The notes under the pieces were generated by a model. The model worked only from the letters and a program-made list of their open reading frames with translations. It ran no database searches and was not told where the DNA came from. Positions 36,337 to 44,518 of a stretch of 64,000 bases of DNA are shown here, piece after piece. The position numbers were made by a program, and so were the translations under genes. This stretch comes from Brevibacterium casei CIP 102111 (GTDB lineage Bacteria; Actinomycetota; Actinomycetes; Actinomycetales; Brevibacteriaceae): assembly GCF_900169275.1 (NCBI RefSeq), contig NZ_FXZC01000004.1, positions 372,001 to 436,000 of the forward strand. The letters are read 5' to 3'. Numbering within the stretch: position 1 is the first letter of the stretch; each line of letters starts with the position of its first letter.

Positions 36337-36754
36337 ACCGCAAGTATCAGGGGTACTCGGGTCAAAAGGGAATACCTCCTTTACCCGTGATGCTGTGAAC
36401 CACAGAATTTTGCCGCCAAGACTGCTGGATTCCCAACTGGACGCTCACTTCAGCATCATCCAAGGAGTATCCTGACGATCTTCGCGTTCCGAACCAAGCG
36501 ACAGAACTTCCGGGCGGGACCCACGCGTGCATCCGCGGCCACGATGGGGCGTTCCAGAGAATGCTGAACGGGCAGGCGGTCAATACTGAACCGAAAGCTT
36601 TCTCGCGCGCCAAACTATCGCCCCCTGGATACTCCGCGCCCTTGTTGCACGAGGTAACATATGGATTCTTGCGAGTTCGGGAACGTCGGCCGGGGCTGTT
36701 CTACAAATCAGAGGTCCACTGCGGAGGCTACCTACTTGTCATCGGGATGTCGGT
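36337..36754. other. Island DNA upstream of the DUF4062-like gene
   Basis: No convincing gene is seen. On the minus strand AAAGGAGG (36375-36382) precedes a ten-codon frame starting TTG at 36365 whose TGA overlaps the ATG of the DUF4062-like gene, so a leader peptide is possible. The remainder is intermediate in GC and may be decayed element DNA. Confidence 0.4.
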
Positions 36755-38218
36755 TCAGAGCTCGAAGAACGCCGACAGCGGCACCGGCTGGGCGACCGGC
36801 CGTTTCATCGTCTGCGCCAGTGAGGCAGCTGCATCCTCGGCACGCGCCGGATCGCCGGCACCGGCTGGAGCCTCGCCGCCGCGACCCGCCAGGCACGTCA
36901 CGGCGAATCCGCACTCGCGGCCCTGGCACCAGCCCATGCCGGCACGCGTCATGTTCTTCTGCGACCGGGTATCGGTGGCGGCCAGCCCGTCGCGAGCACG
37001 GACGATCGCACCCGCTGAGACCTCCTCGCACCGGCAGACGATCGTCTCCTCGCCGAGGCGGTCCTCCCACCCAGCAGGCACCGGATGAGCCCGGTGCATC
37101 GCTGCGGCGAACGCCCGGTGACGGGCGATCGTCGCCCGCTCGGCGCGCAGCCCCGGCGCCGTCCGCCCGGTGACCTCAGCGGCGGCGACGGCACCGGCGA
37201 CCCTGCCCTCGGCGACCGCGAGCACGGCACCTCCGACCCCGGTGACCTCTCCGGCGAGGAGGAGTCCGGGCACCGAGGACCGCTGACCCTCGTCGACGAT
37301 GGCGACGAGCGACCCGTCGACATCGACCCGTGTGCCCGCCCCGAGGGACACCGGCAGCTCGAGCTGCGGGGTGAACCCCCACCCCAGACCGACGGCGTCG
37401 ATGTCGTCGAGGATCCGTTCAGTGCCGGGCACCACCTCGCCGAGGTGGTCGATCCGTGCCGTGCGCACGGCCTCGACCCGGTCCTCGCCGAGGATCTCCG
37501 TGATCACCGTCTGCGTCCGATAGGGGATGCGCTCGCGGAGGAACGTCCACGCGTAGCCGGCACCTTCGAGCGCCTTCTCCGGCACCCCGGCGGCCGACCT
37601 CACGTGGGGAAGCCACCCGGTGAGGCGGGAGGATTCGAGGACGGCGGCGACCTCGCCGCCGAGCCGGACGACGGTGTCGGCGACGGGGAGGAGGAACGGG
37701 CCGGTGCCGGCGATGACGAAGCGCCTGCCGGGCAGCAGGCCGTTCTGCTTCGCGAACCCCTGGATTCCGCCGGCGGCCAAGACCCCGGGCAGGTCCCAGC
37801 CGGGGATGGGGATCTGCCGGTCGTAACCGCCGGTGGCGATGATGAGGCGCGAGGCCCGGACGACCGGGTCGGGAGACTGTCCGGGGCCGTGGCTCGGGGC
37901 GAGGCGGAGGGTGAAGCCCTCGTCGTTCCTCGTCACCGCCCACACCGAGGTTGAGGGCCGGTAGTCGATGACGCCGGTGGCGATGCTCGCATCGAAGGCC
38001 GCCCGCAGGGCGAGGTAGTCGTCCCACCCGTGGTGGAGGTGCTCGTCATCGCTCGCCGAGGCTTCGGTGCGGTGCCGCCAGAACTGTCCTCCCGGTTGGA
38101 CCGCCGAGTCAATGACGACGATGCTCGAAGCCCCTCCCGCGGCCGCGGCATTCGCTGCCGCGAGGCCGGCCGGCCCTGCGCCGATGATCGCGATGTCGGG
38201 CGTGAGAGCGGGGCTCAT
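36755..38218 (-). CDS. HcnB-like FAD oxidoreductase subunit with BFD-type Fe-S domain
   Basis: A 487-residue protein. The FAD motif is IAIIGAGPAGLAAANAAAAGG and a second dinucleotide site is FVIAGTGPFLLPVADTVVRLGG. GLGWGFTPQLEL and GLLLAGEVTGVGGA complete the pyridine-nucleotide-oxidoreductase-like fold. A C-terminal BFD-like [2Fe-2S] domain has cysteines in IVCRCEEVSAGAIV and MGWCQGRECGFAV. This is the alpha subunit of HcnABC/LhpBEF-like dehydrogenases that oxidise glycine, D-proline or D-hydroxyproline. It overlaps the small Fe-S subunit gene by ATGA. Its last 17 codons lie in the right direct repeat of the island, so its 3' end was probably supplied by that element. Confidence 0.88.
   Translation of the reverse strand: MSPALTPDIAIIGAGPAGLAAANAAAAGGASSIVVIDSAVQPGGQFWRHRTEASASDDEHLHHGWDDYLALRAAFDASIATGVIDYRPSTSVWAVTRNDEGFTLRLAPSHGPGQSPDPVVRASRLIIATGGYDRQIPIPGWDLPGVLAAGGIQGFAKQNGLLPGRRFVIAGTGPFLLPVADTVVRLGGEVAAVLESSRLTGWLPHVRSAAGVPEKALEGAGYAWTFLRERIPYRTQTVITEILGEDRVEAVRTARIDHLGEVVPGTERILDDIDAVGLGWGFTPQLELPVSLGAGTRVDVDGSLVAIVDEGQRSSVPGLLLAGEVTGVGGAVLAVAEGRVAGAVAAAEVTGRTAPGLRAERATIARHRAFAAAMHRAHPVPAGWEDRLGEETIVCRCEEVSAGAIVRARDGLAATDTRSQKNMTRAGMGWCQGRECGFAVTCLAGRGGEAPAGAGDPARAEDAAASLAQTMKRPVAQPVPLSAFFEL
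36762..36810 (+). repeat. 49-bp direct repeat, right (inside the flavoprotein 3' end)
   Basis: Partner of 35097-35145, with two differences. Here it is part of the intact flavoprotein reading frame (residues KRPVAQPVPLSAFFEL). Confidence 0.8.
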
Positions 38219-38556
38219 CGTTCGCCTCGATCGTCGGCGGTCGGCGCATCGTCACCGCGGCGAGATGGACCGTCACCGCGGGGTGTCGGACGCTCCCGAT
38301 GAGCGTGTCCGCCCGCGCTGCGGATGTCCATGCCCTCGGCAAGGGGGATCATGCACGCCCGCTGCCCGGTCTGACCGTCGATGTCGACGAGGCAGTCGAA
38401 GCACACGCCGATCCCGCAGAACAGCCCGCGAGGACGACCTTCCCGGGTCGTCCGCCAGCTCGTGCGTCCCGAAGCGAGGAGGGCAGCGGCGACGCTCGCT
38501 CCCGCAGGTGCGCTCAGCGGGGATCCGTCGAAGGACCCGGTGACCTCGTCGCTCAT
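38215..38556 (-). CDS. HcnA-like [2Fe-2S] ferredoxin-type subunit
   Basis: A 113-residue protein with a plant-ferredoxin-like fold (SFDGSPLSAPAGASVAAALLASG) and the cluster ligands GLFCGIGVCFDCLVDIDG and RACMIPLAEG. It is the small electron-transfer subunit of the three-part amine dehydrogenase encoded by this gene and its two overlapping neighbours. The C-terminal 35 residues are Arg/Asp/Pro-rich and unlike the family. Overlaps at both ends (ATGA) indicate equal synthesis of the three subunits. Confidence 0.88.
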   Translation of the reverse strand: MSDEVTGSFDGSPLSAPAGASVAAALLASGRTSWRTTREGRPRGLFCGIGVCFDCLVDIDGQTGQRACMIPLAEGMDIRSAGGHAHRERPTPRGDGPSRRGDDAPTADDRGER

Positions 38557-39818
38557 GCCGACTCCTCTCTCCGTGTGGGGACAGCCTTTCGCCCTGTCTC
38601 CTCGATCCCCGCCGGCCCGACGATCCCCGAATCCCCGGTGACTTCTGCGGGCCCGTCGAGGAGTCCCGACTGCGCGAACCGTTCGGGGGCGAACGGCGTG
38701 AGGTCGCGGTCTGTGGCCTCGCCTGCCATCGCCTGGGCAAGGAGCTTGCCCGTGCCCACCGACAGTCCGATGCCCGCACCCTCATGACCACACGCATGCC
38801 AGAGCCCCGGCGCCCCTGGATCGGGTCCGATGACCGGCAGGTGATCGGCGCAGTACGGGCGGAATCCGTGGTAGTGGCGGAGGATGCGGGTGTCTGAGAG
38901 GAACGGGAAGAGGGTGGCGGCGTTCCGGGCGATCGCCCCGAGCGCCTCACTGCTGACCCGTTCGTCGAAGCCGACGCGCTCCCGGCTCGAACCGATGAGG
39001 ATCGACCCGGCCGGGGTGCCCTCGACGACGGGACTCGCCTGGAGGTCGTCGGCGGAGCTGCCGACATTGTCAATGTACTCGGCGGCGTAGACCTTGTGGG
39101 CGATCATCGGCGGCAGGGGTTCGGTGACGAGGACGAAGCCGCGCCGCGGCATGACGGCGAGCTCGATCCCGGCCATCGCGGCGATCTCGCTCGCCCACGT
39201 TCCTGCGGCATTGACGATGTGCCCGGCGGAGTACGACCCGGTCGGCGTCCGCACCCCAGTGACCCGATCGCCGGCGCGCAGCAGCTCGACGACGGGGGAG
39301 TCGGTGACGAGCCACGCCCCGCGGTCCTCGGCGAGGGCGAGGAGATGGCCGGCGGCGAGCATGGGCTGGACCTGGGAGTCATCGGGATAGAACGCGGCCC
39401 CGAGCGCCTCGGCGGTGATATGGGGTTCGAGCTCGCGCAGCTGATTCGGGTCGAGCGGGATCGCTTCGACGCCGAAGGCCCGCTGGGCAGCGGTCACTCG
39501 GTCGAGAGAGGCCAGGCTCGATTCGCGGGAGGCGACGATGATCCCGCCCTTGGCCTCGAACTCCCAGCGGTCGGCGAACTCGGCGAGTTCGCCCTTCCAC
39601 AGGCTCAGCGAATACTGGGTGAGCGCGAGCTCGGGTCCGAGTTCCTTGTCGGAGACGAGGAGGTTGCCCTCACAGCGGGACGAGGTTCCCGAGGCGGGCA
39701 GACCGCGCTCGACGACGGTGACGCTCAGTCCCGCCCGGGTCGCATAGTAGGCGATCGCGCTGCCGACGATGCCGGCGCCGATGACGAGAACGTCGCTGGT
39801 CCCGTCCGGCCGCCTCAT
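38553..39818 (-). CDS. HcnC-like FAD-dependent D-amino-acid/hydroxyproline dehydrogenase subunit
   Basis: A 421-residue DAO-family flavoprotein. The FAD motif DVLVIGAGIVGSAIAYYATRAG is at the N-terminus, followed by SRCEGNLLVSDKELG and VNAAGTWASEIAAMAGI. The C-terminal HYHGFRPYCADHLPVIGPDPG and ACGHEGAGIGLSVGTGKLLA are characteristic of glycine/D-proline oxidase-like HcnC and LhpB subunits. I used the ATG at 39818 because it directly precedes the FAD motif. It is the catalytic subunit that probably oxidises D-hydroxyproline made by the epimerase encoded upstream. The C-terminal 40 residues after FAPERFAQ are a low-complexity tail. Confidence 0.88.
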   Translation of the reverse strand: MRRPDGTSDVLVIGAGIVGSAIAYYATRAGLSVTVVERGLPASGTSSRCEGNLLVSDKELGPELALTQYSLSLWKGELAEFADRWEFEAKGGIIVASRESSLASLDRVTAAQRAFGVEAIPLDPNQLRELEPHITAEALGAAFYPDDSQVQPMLAAGHLLALAEDRGAWLVTDSPVVELLRAGDRVTGVRTPTGSYSAGHIVNAAGTWASEIAAMAGIELAVMPRRGFVLVTEPLPPMIAHKVYAAEYIDNVGSSADDLQASPVVEGTPAGSILIGSSRERVGFDERVSSEALGAIARNAATLFPFLSDTRILRHYHGFRPYCADHLPVIGPDPGAPGLWHACGHEGAGIGLSVGTGKLLAQAMAGEATDRDLTPFAPERFAQSGLLDGPAEVTGDSGIVGPAGIEETGRKAVPTRREESA

Positions 39819-39831
39819 GCGCCGAGGCCCA

Positions 39832-40596
39832 TCACGGTGCATCTCCCAGGCCGCCCGAACCTCCCGTACTGCCCGCACTCGCACCGCCGGCGCTCCTACC
39901 ACCGGCACCTGCACCGCCGGCATCGCCGGCGTCGCCCGCCTCGCCGCCGGTCGCCCAGATCGAGCGGGCATGGCCGATGTGGGCGCGCATGAGCGCCTCG
40001 GCGCCGGCCCCGTCACGGTCGCGGAGGAGACGGATGAGCTCATGGTGCTCCTGCGCGGAGGCGACGAGTCTGCCCTGGCGGGCGAGCGCGGCGATGCCGT
40101 AGAGGCGGGTACGCAGGCGCAGGGAGGTCGCGAGTTCGGTGAGCTGCGGGTTGTCGGCATAGGAGAGGACGCGCGCGTGGAAGCTGCGGTCGTGGGCGAG
40201 GTACTCGGCGAGGTCCTCCTCGGCGGCACCCCGGGCGCACGCATCGGCGAGTGCCGTGAGCTCGGCGAAGGCCTCCTCGGTGATGTTCTCGGCGACCGCG
40301 TGCATGACTGGCGGTTCGATGAGGAGGCGGATCGCGGCGAGGTCGTCGAGGTCCTTGTCCGTCATCGTCGTCACCCGGAAGCCCTTGTTCTTCACGGTCT
40401 CGACGAGGCCCTCGCGGGAGAGGTCCATCATCGCCTCGCGCACCGGGGTCGCCGAGACCCCGAGCTGCTCGCCGAGCACCGGTGCCGAGACGAGCTCCCC
40501 CTCGGCGAGGTCGCCGGTGATGATCGCCGTGCGCAGGCGGCCCAGCACGGTCTCGCGCAGGTTCTTCGGGCGATCGAGGCGGGGGAGATCCGGCAC
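39832..40596 (-). CDS. GntR/FCD-family transcriptional regulator
   Basis: About 254 residues. The N-terminal winged helix-turn-helix has LRETVLGRLRTAIITGDLAEG and LGEQLGVSATPVREAMMDLSREGLV. The FCD effector domain follows (IRLLIEPPVMHAVAENI; DRSFHARVLSYADNPQL), with a C-terminal Gly/Ala/Ser tail of about 40 residues. I prefer GTG 40596, which has AAAGGA at good distance; an ATG at 40635 overlaps the racemase stop as ATGA and would add 13 residues. It is within the hydroxyproline-type operon and most likely represses it until the substrate or an intermediate binds. Confidence 0.9.
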   Translation of the reverse strand: MPDLPRLDRPKNLRETVLGRLRTAIITGDLAEGELVSAPVLGEQLGVSATPVREAMMDLSREGLVETVKNKGFRVTTMTDKDLDDLAAIRLLIEPPVMHAVAENITEEAFAELTALADACARGAAEEDLAEYLAHDRSFHARVLSYADNPQLTELATSLRLRTRLYGIAALARQGRLVASAQEHHELIRLLRDRDGAGAEALMRAHIGHARSIWATGGEAGDAGDAGGAGAGGRSAGGASAGSTGGSGGLGDAP

Positions 40597-40631
40597 GGGA
40601 GAGTCCTTTCGTCGGCTGACTACGAGGATAC

Positions 40632-41639
40632 TCATAGGAGGAATCCCGCCGGGAACGGATCGGACGGATCGAGGAAGTACTGCGCGGTGCCGGTCACCCA
40701 GGCCCGGCCGGTCACGGTCGGCACGACCGCCGGACGGCCGCCCACCGTGGTCTCCCCGACGAGGCGGCCGACGAACCGGGACCCGATGTAGGACTCGTTG
40801 ACGAAGTCGGTCTCGAGCGGCAGCTGCCCGCGCGCGTGGAGCTGCGCCATCCGCGCACTCGTGCCCGTCCCGCACGGGGACCGGTCGAACCAGCCCGGGG
40901 AGATCGCCATGGCATGCCGGGACCGCCGGGCATCCGAGCCCGGGGCCATGAGGTAGACGTGGTGGAGGCCGCTGATGTCGTCGCGCTCCGGATGGACGGG
41001 CGGATCGGTCGCGTTGACCGCGTCCATGATCGCCAGCCCCGCCGCGAGCAACTCGTCCTTGTTGCTCCGGTCCTCCCGGAACTCGATGCCGAGGCTCTCG
41101 GTGTCGACGATCGCATAGAAATTGCCCCCGAACGCGAGGTCGTAGGTGACCGTCCCGAGGCCCGGCACCTCCACCTCGGCGCCGAGGCGGTCGGAGAAGG
41201 AGGGGACGTTCGTGATCGTCACGGCATCGGCGTGACCGTCGGTGACGGCCACCTCGGCGAGGACGAGCCCTGCCGGGGTGTCGAGGCGGATCGTCGTCAC
41301 CGGTTCGCTCACCTCGACCATCCCCGTCTCAACGAGGACGGTGGCGACGCCGATCGTGCCGTGTCCGCACATCGGCAGGCATCCGGAGACCTCGATGTAG
41401 AGGACACCCCAGTCCGCGTCGGGGCGGGTCGGGGGTTGGAGGATCGCCCCCGACATCGACGCGTGCCCGCGGGGTTCGGTCATGAGCAGGGTGCGCAGCT
41501 CGTCGCGGTGGGTGATGAACCATGTGCGGCGCTCGGCCATCGTCGCTCCCGGGAGCACGCCGACCCCGCCGGTGATGACGCGGGTGGGCATGCCCTCGGT
41601 GTGCGAGTCGACGGCGTGAAAGACGCGGGACGTGCGCAA
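40632..41639 (-). CDS. Proline racemase/4-hydroxyproline 2-epimerase family
   Basis: About 335 residues. Both catalytic cysteines are present, Cys 91 in LPMCGHGTIG and Cys 256 in SPCGTGTSARM, so it should racemise or epimerise rather than dehydrate. Other blocks are FHAVDSHTEGMPTRVITGG and GGNFYAIVD. There is no ATG near the conserved start; TTG 41639 lies five bases after GAGGAGG and gives the normal N-terminus, so I used it. With a DapA-family deaminase and HcnABC-like dehydrogenase it fits trans-4-L-hydroxyproline conversion to cis-4-D-hydroxyproline. L-proline racemisation is the alternative. Confidence 0.9.
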   Translation of the reverse strand: MRTSRVFHAVDSHTEGMPTRVITGGVGVLPGATMAERRTWFITHRDELRTLLMTEPRGHASMSGAILQPPTRPDADWGVLYIEVSGCLPMCGHGTIGVATVLVETGMVEVSEPVTTIRLDTPAGLVLAEVAVTDGHADAVTITNVPSFSDRLGAEVEVPGLGTVTYDLAFGGNFYAIVDTESLGIEFREDRSNKDELLAAGLAIMDAVNATDPPVHPERDDISGLHHVYLMAPGSDARRSRHAMAISPGWFDRSPCGTGTSARMAQLHARGQLPLETDFVNESYIGSRFVGRLVGETTVGGRPAVVPTVTGRAWVTGTAQYFLDPSDPFPAGFLL

Positions 41640-41742
41640 GGCGGCCTCCTCGTTGATGGCCGGGGTCCCCTCGGCGGTGAGGGGGTGGGGTTCGGGTGAC
41701 CGGGTCCCGGGAGGTCCCCGGGATCCGGTCTTCGCATGATAT

Positions 41743-42672
41743 CTAGAGCGCCGAGGCGGTCGCCCGGGTCTCGGTCGCGTATCCCTTGGCGGCCGCGGCC
41801 TCGGTGTCGGCGACGATGCGCTCGACCAACGGCTGGGACAGCGGCAGGCGCGGGGGACGGCAGAGTCCGCCGCGCAGGCCGAGGACGTCCATCGAGAGTT
41901 TGATCGCCTGAACGAACTCGGTCTTCGAGTCCCAGCGCAGGAGCGAGTGGAGGTCGCGGTAGATCTCCTGGGCGCGGACGAGGTCGGCGACGTCGCCGGA
42001 GGTGCACAGCTCGAAGAGCTCGATGCACGCGCGGGGGATCGCGTTCGGGTAGCCCGAGACCCAGCCGACGGCACCGGCGAGGCCGACCTCGAGGACGGTG
42101 TCGTCGGTGCCGATGAGGATGTCGAGGGTGGGGGCGAGCTCCTTGATCTCGTAGATGCGGCGGGGGTCGCCGGAGAACTCCTTGACGCCGACGACGTGGC
42201 CGGCGGCGTGGATCTCGGCGATGAGGGAGGGGACGAGGTCGACCTTCGTGTCGATGGGGTTGTTGTAGGCGACGACGGGCAGGCCGACGGTGGCGACCCT
42301 TGCGTAGTGGTCCTTGACGATCTCGGCATCGGCTCGGTAGGTGTTCGGCGGCAGCTGCATCACCGAGGTGGCGCCGGCCTCCGCTGCCTGCTCCGCCCAC
42401 CGCTGGGACTGGAGGGCACCGTAGGCGCCGGTGCCGGCCATGACGTGGAAGCCTGTCGGGCTCGCCTCGACGGCGGTGGCGATGACCCGGGCGCGTTCGT
42501 CGTCCGAGAGCGTCTGGTACTCGCCGAGCGACCCGTTGGGGGCGACACCGTCGCAGCCGTGGGCGGCGAGCCACGCGACGTGCTCGGCGAAGGCGTCGTA
42601 GTCGACGGCGAAGTCGTCGGTGAACGGCAGGGCGGTGGCGACGATGACACCGTGCCAGGGCTTGGTCGACAT
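41743..42672 (-). CDS. DapA-family lyase, probable pyrroline-4-hydroxy-2-carboxylate deaminase
   Basis: A 309-residue class I aldolase-like (beta/alpha)8 barrel of the dihydrodipicolinate synthase family. It has GSLGEYQTL in place of the GTTGE loop, the catalytic Tyr 136 in LPVVAYNNP and the Schiff-base Lys 164 in VGVKEFSGD. The ATG at 42672 follows GAGGGAGAA. Next to a hydroxyproline epimerase and a D-hydroxyproline-type dehydrogenase, the most economical role is deamination of 1-pyrroline-4-hydroxy-2-carboxylate to 2-oxoglutarate semialdehyde. It is the first gene of the minus-strand operon. Confidence 0.87.
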   Translation of the reverse strand: MSTKPWHGVIVATALPFTDDFAVDYDAFAEHVAWLAAHGCDGVAPNGSLGEYQTLSDDERARVIATAVEASPTGFHVMAGTGAYGALQSQRWAEQAAEAGATSVMQLPPNTYRADAEIVKDHYARVATVGLPVVAYNNPIDTKVDLVPSLIAEIHAAGHVVGVKEFSGDPRRIYEIKELAPTLDILIGTDDTVLEVGLAGAVGWVSGYPNAIPRACIELFELCTSGDVADLVRAQEIYRDLHSLLRWDSKTEFVQAIKLSMDVLGLRGGLCRPPRLPLSQPLVERIVADTEAAAAKGYATETRATASAL

Positions 42673-42738
42673 GGGTTCTCCCTCTGGTTCGATCGCATCT
42701 TCATTAATGCGGTGTGACATGTTACTGTGCAATGGTAC

Positions 42739-42758
42739 ACACACGGAGTGGCGTGTGT
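42739..42758. promoter_or_regulatory. Candidate GntR operator in the divergent promoter region
   Basis: ACACACG-GAGTGG-CGTGTGT is a perfect 7-bp inverted repeat midway between the DapA-like gene and the AGCS symporter gene. The adjoining ATGGTACAC (42732-42740) resembles FadR/FCD half-sites. One regulator could control both directions from here. Confidence 0.5.
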
Positions 42759-42837
42759 CACGTTCCCTGGTTCACAGTTCCACAGTCCCGTTTCCGCAGT
42801 CCCTGTCACTGAGTCCATGTCACAAAGGAGTCGACCA

Positions 42838-44358
42838 ATGGACGACCTGCTCGACGTCATCGGCACGATCAACACCGGCATCTGGAATCCCATGGCCTAT
42901 ATGGCCCTCGGCCTCGGCCTGCTCTACACGATCTGGACGGGGGCGGTGCAGATCAGACGACTGCCCGATCTCGTGAAGATCCTCAAGGAGAGCTCCGCCG
43001 GCGACGAGGGAGGGATCTCGAGCTTCCAGGCGCTCGCCCTCACCCTGTCGAGCCGCGTCGGCGTCGGCAACATCGCCGGTGTCGCCACGGCGATCGCCGT
43101 GGCCGGGCCCGGTGCCCTGTTCTGGATGATCGTCATGGGCATCCTCGGCGGGGCGACGGCGTTCGCCGAGTCGACGCTCGCCCAGGTCTTCAAGCGCCGC
43201 ATCGACGGCGAGTACCGCGGCGGCATCCCCTACTACATCGAGCGCGGCCTCGGACAGAAGTGGCTCGCCGTCATCGCCGCCGCTGCCACCGTCATCCTCT
43301 ACGCGATCCTCGCCCCCGGCGTGCAGAGCTTCAACATCGCCAACAGCGCCAACGTCGCCTTCGGCACCCCCGAATGGGTGACCGGCCTCATCGTCGCCGT
43401 CGTCTTCGGCATCATCGTCATCGGCGGGACGAAGCGGATCACCGCGGTCGCCGACAAGGCGGTGCCGTTCATGGCCGCCGGTTACATCCTGCTGGCGGTC
43501 GTCGTCATCGTCGTCAATCTCGACAAGGTGCCCGCGGTCATCGCGCTCGTCTTCAGCTCGGCGTTCGGCGTCCACGAGGTCTTCGGCGGCATCGTCGGCG
43601 CGGCCGTGGCGTGGGGTGTGCGCCGGGCCGTGTTCTCCAACGTCGCCGGCGTCGGTGAGGGCACCTACGCCTCGGCGGCGGCATCGGTCTCCCACCCGGC
43701 CAAGCAGGGCATCGTCCAGGCGTTCTCGATCTACGTCGACACGGTCCTCGTGTGCTCGGCGACGGGGATCATGATCCTCATGACCGACAGCTACAACGTC
43801 GTCACCGAGGCGGGGCGGATCCTGGTGGAGAACATGCCCGGGATTGAGCCCGGCACGGAGAACACCCAGGTCGCCCTCGACTCGGTCTTCCCCGGCTTCG
43901 GCTCGGTCTTCGTCGCCCTCGCCCTCTTCCTCTTTGCGTTCACGACGCTCATCGCGTTCAACTACATCTCCACCTCGGCGGCCGCATACCTCTTCAAAGG
44001 TGCCGCGCTGCGGATCGTCACCCGCATCCTCCAGGTCCTCATGGTCGTCATCGCGTTCCTCTCCGCGATCCTTCCCGCGGACCTCATCTGGGGCATCGGC
44101 GACATCGGCTACGGATCGCTCGGCTGGATCAACATGATCTGCCTCGTCTTCCTCGCCCCGCTCGTCTCGAAGGTGCTGCGCGACTACACGGCGCAGAAGA
44201 AGGCGGGACTCGACCCGGTCTTCGATCCGATCAAACTCGGCATCCGCGGCGCCGACGCGTGGACGGGGGAGAACCCGCCGGCGGCCGTCGCCGTGGCCCG
44301 CGCGAACAATGAGCGGCTGCAGAAGACCGGCGTGGATGCGCCCCAGCGGCATCAGTGA
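42838..44358 (+). CDS. AGCS-family sodium:amino acid symporter
   Basis: A 506-residue transporter with about eleven membrane helices, beginning at MDDLLDVIGTINTGIWNPMA with AAAGGAG before the ATG at 42838. The alanine/glycine:cation symporter signatures are present: LSSRVGVGNIAGVATAIAVAGPGALFWM, FAESTLAQVFKRR and GVRRAVFSNVAGVGEGTYASAAA. It is divergent from the hydroxyproline-type catabolic operon and separated from it by the candidate GntR operator, so it probably imports the proline- or hydroxyproline-like substrate. AGCS members usually carry alanine, glycine or glutamine, so the substrate is inferred from context. Confidence 0.9.
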   Translation: MDDLLDVIGTINTGIWNPMAYMALGLGLLYTIWTGAVQIRRLPDLVKILKESSAGDEGGISSFQALALTLSSRVGVGNIAGVATAIAVAGPGALFWMIVMGILGGATAFAESTLAQVFKRRIDGEYRGGIPYYIERGLGQKWLAVIAAAATVILYAILAPGVQSFNIANSANVAFGTPEWVTGLIVAVVFGIIVIGGTKRITAVADKAVPFMAAGYILLAVVVIVVNLDKVPAVIALVFSSAFGVHEVFGGIVGAAVAWGVRRAVFSNVAGVGEGTYASAAASVSHPAKQGIVQAFSIYVDTVLVCSATGIMILMTDSYNVVTEAGRILVENMPGIEPGTENTQVALDSVFPGFGSVFVALALFLFAFTTLIAFNYISTSAAAYLFKGAALRIVTRILQVLMVVIAFLSAILPADLIWGIGDIGYGSLGWINMICLVFLAPLVSKVLRDYTAQKKAGLDPVFDPIKLGIRGADAWTGENPPAAVAVARANNERLQKTGVDAPQRHQ

Positions 44359-44377
44359 CCCTCTCGCTCAAGCCGGA

Positions 44378-44415
44378 GCGCACTTTTCGACGCGAGGAAC
44401 AGTCGAAAAGTGCGC
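44378..44415. terminator. Perfect hairpin, second copy of the IS-target hairpin family
   Basis: GCGCACTTTTCGAC (44378-44391) pairs perfectly with 44402-44415 around a ten-base loop GCGAGGAACA. The upstream TCAAGCCGGA is the same as at 33539-33548, and the loop is the complement of the GGTTCCTCGC loop of the interrupted copy. It follows the symporter gene and probably terminates it. Confidence 0.8.
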
Positions 44416-44518
44416 TTGTGCTCGAGCGGACCAGCCACCCGCCAGCCAGTGACGACGCTCACTCCGGCGCGCGCCTCACCCGGTCTGACATGGGGCGGTC
44501 CCGGTCTAGCATGGAGCT

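Noticed and set aside
36561..37088. 175-residue plus-strand open frame crossing the right end of the island
   Set aside because: It runs antisense into the flavoprotein gene, has no recognisable motif and changes composition halfway.
39818..40244. N-terminal extension of the HcnC-like flavoprotein
   Set aside because: The extra residues are low-complexity and overlap the GntR gene; the FAD motif starts right after the ATG at 39818.
41640..42329. N-terminal extension of the racemase frame through the DapA-like gene
   Set aside because: It overlaps a well-supported aldolase-family gene in another frame; the TTG with GAGGAGG at 41639 gives the normal family length.
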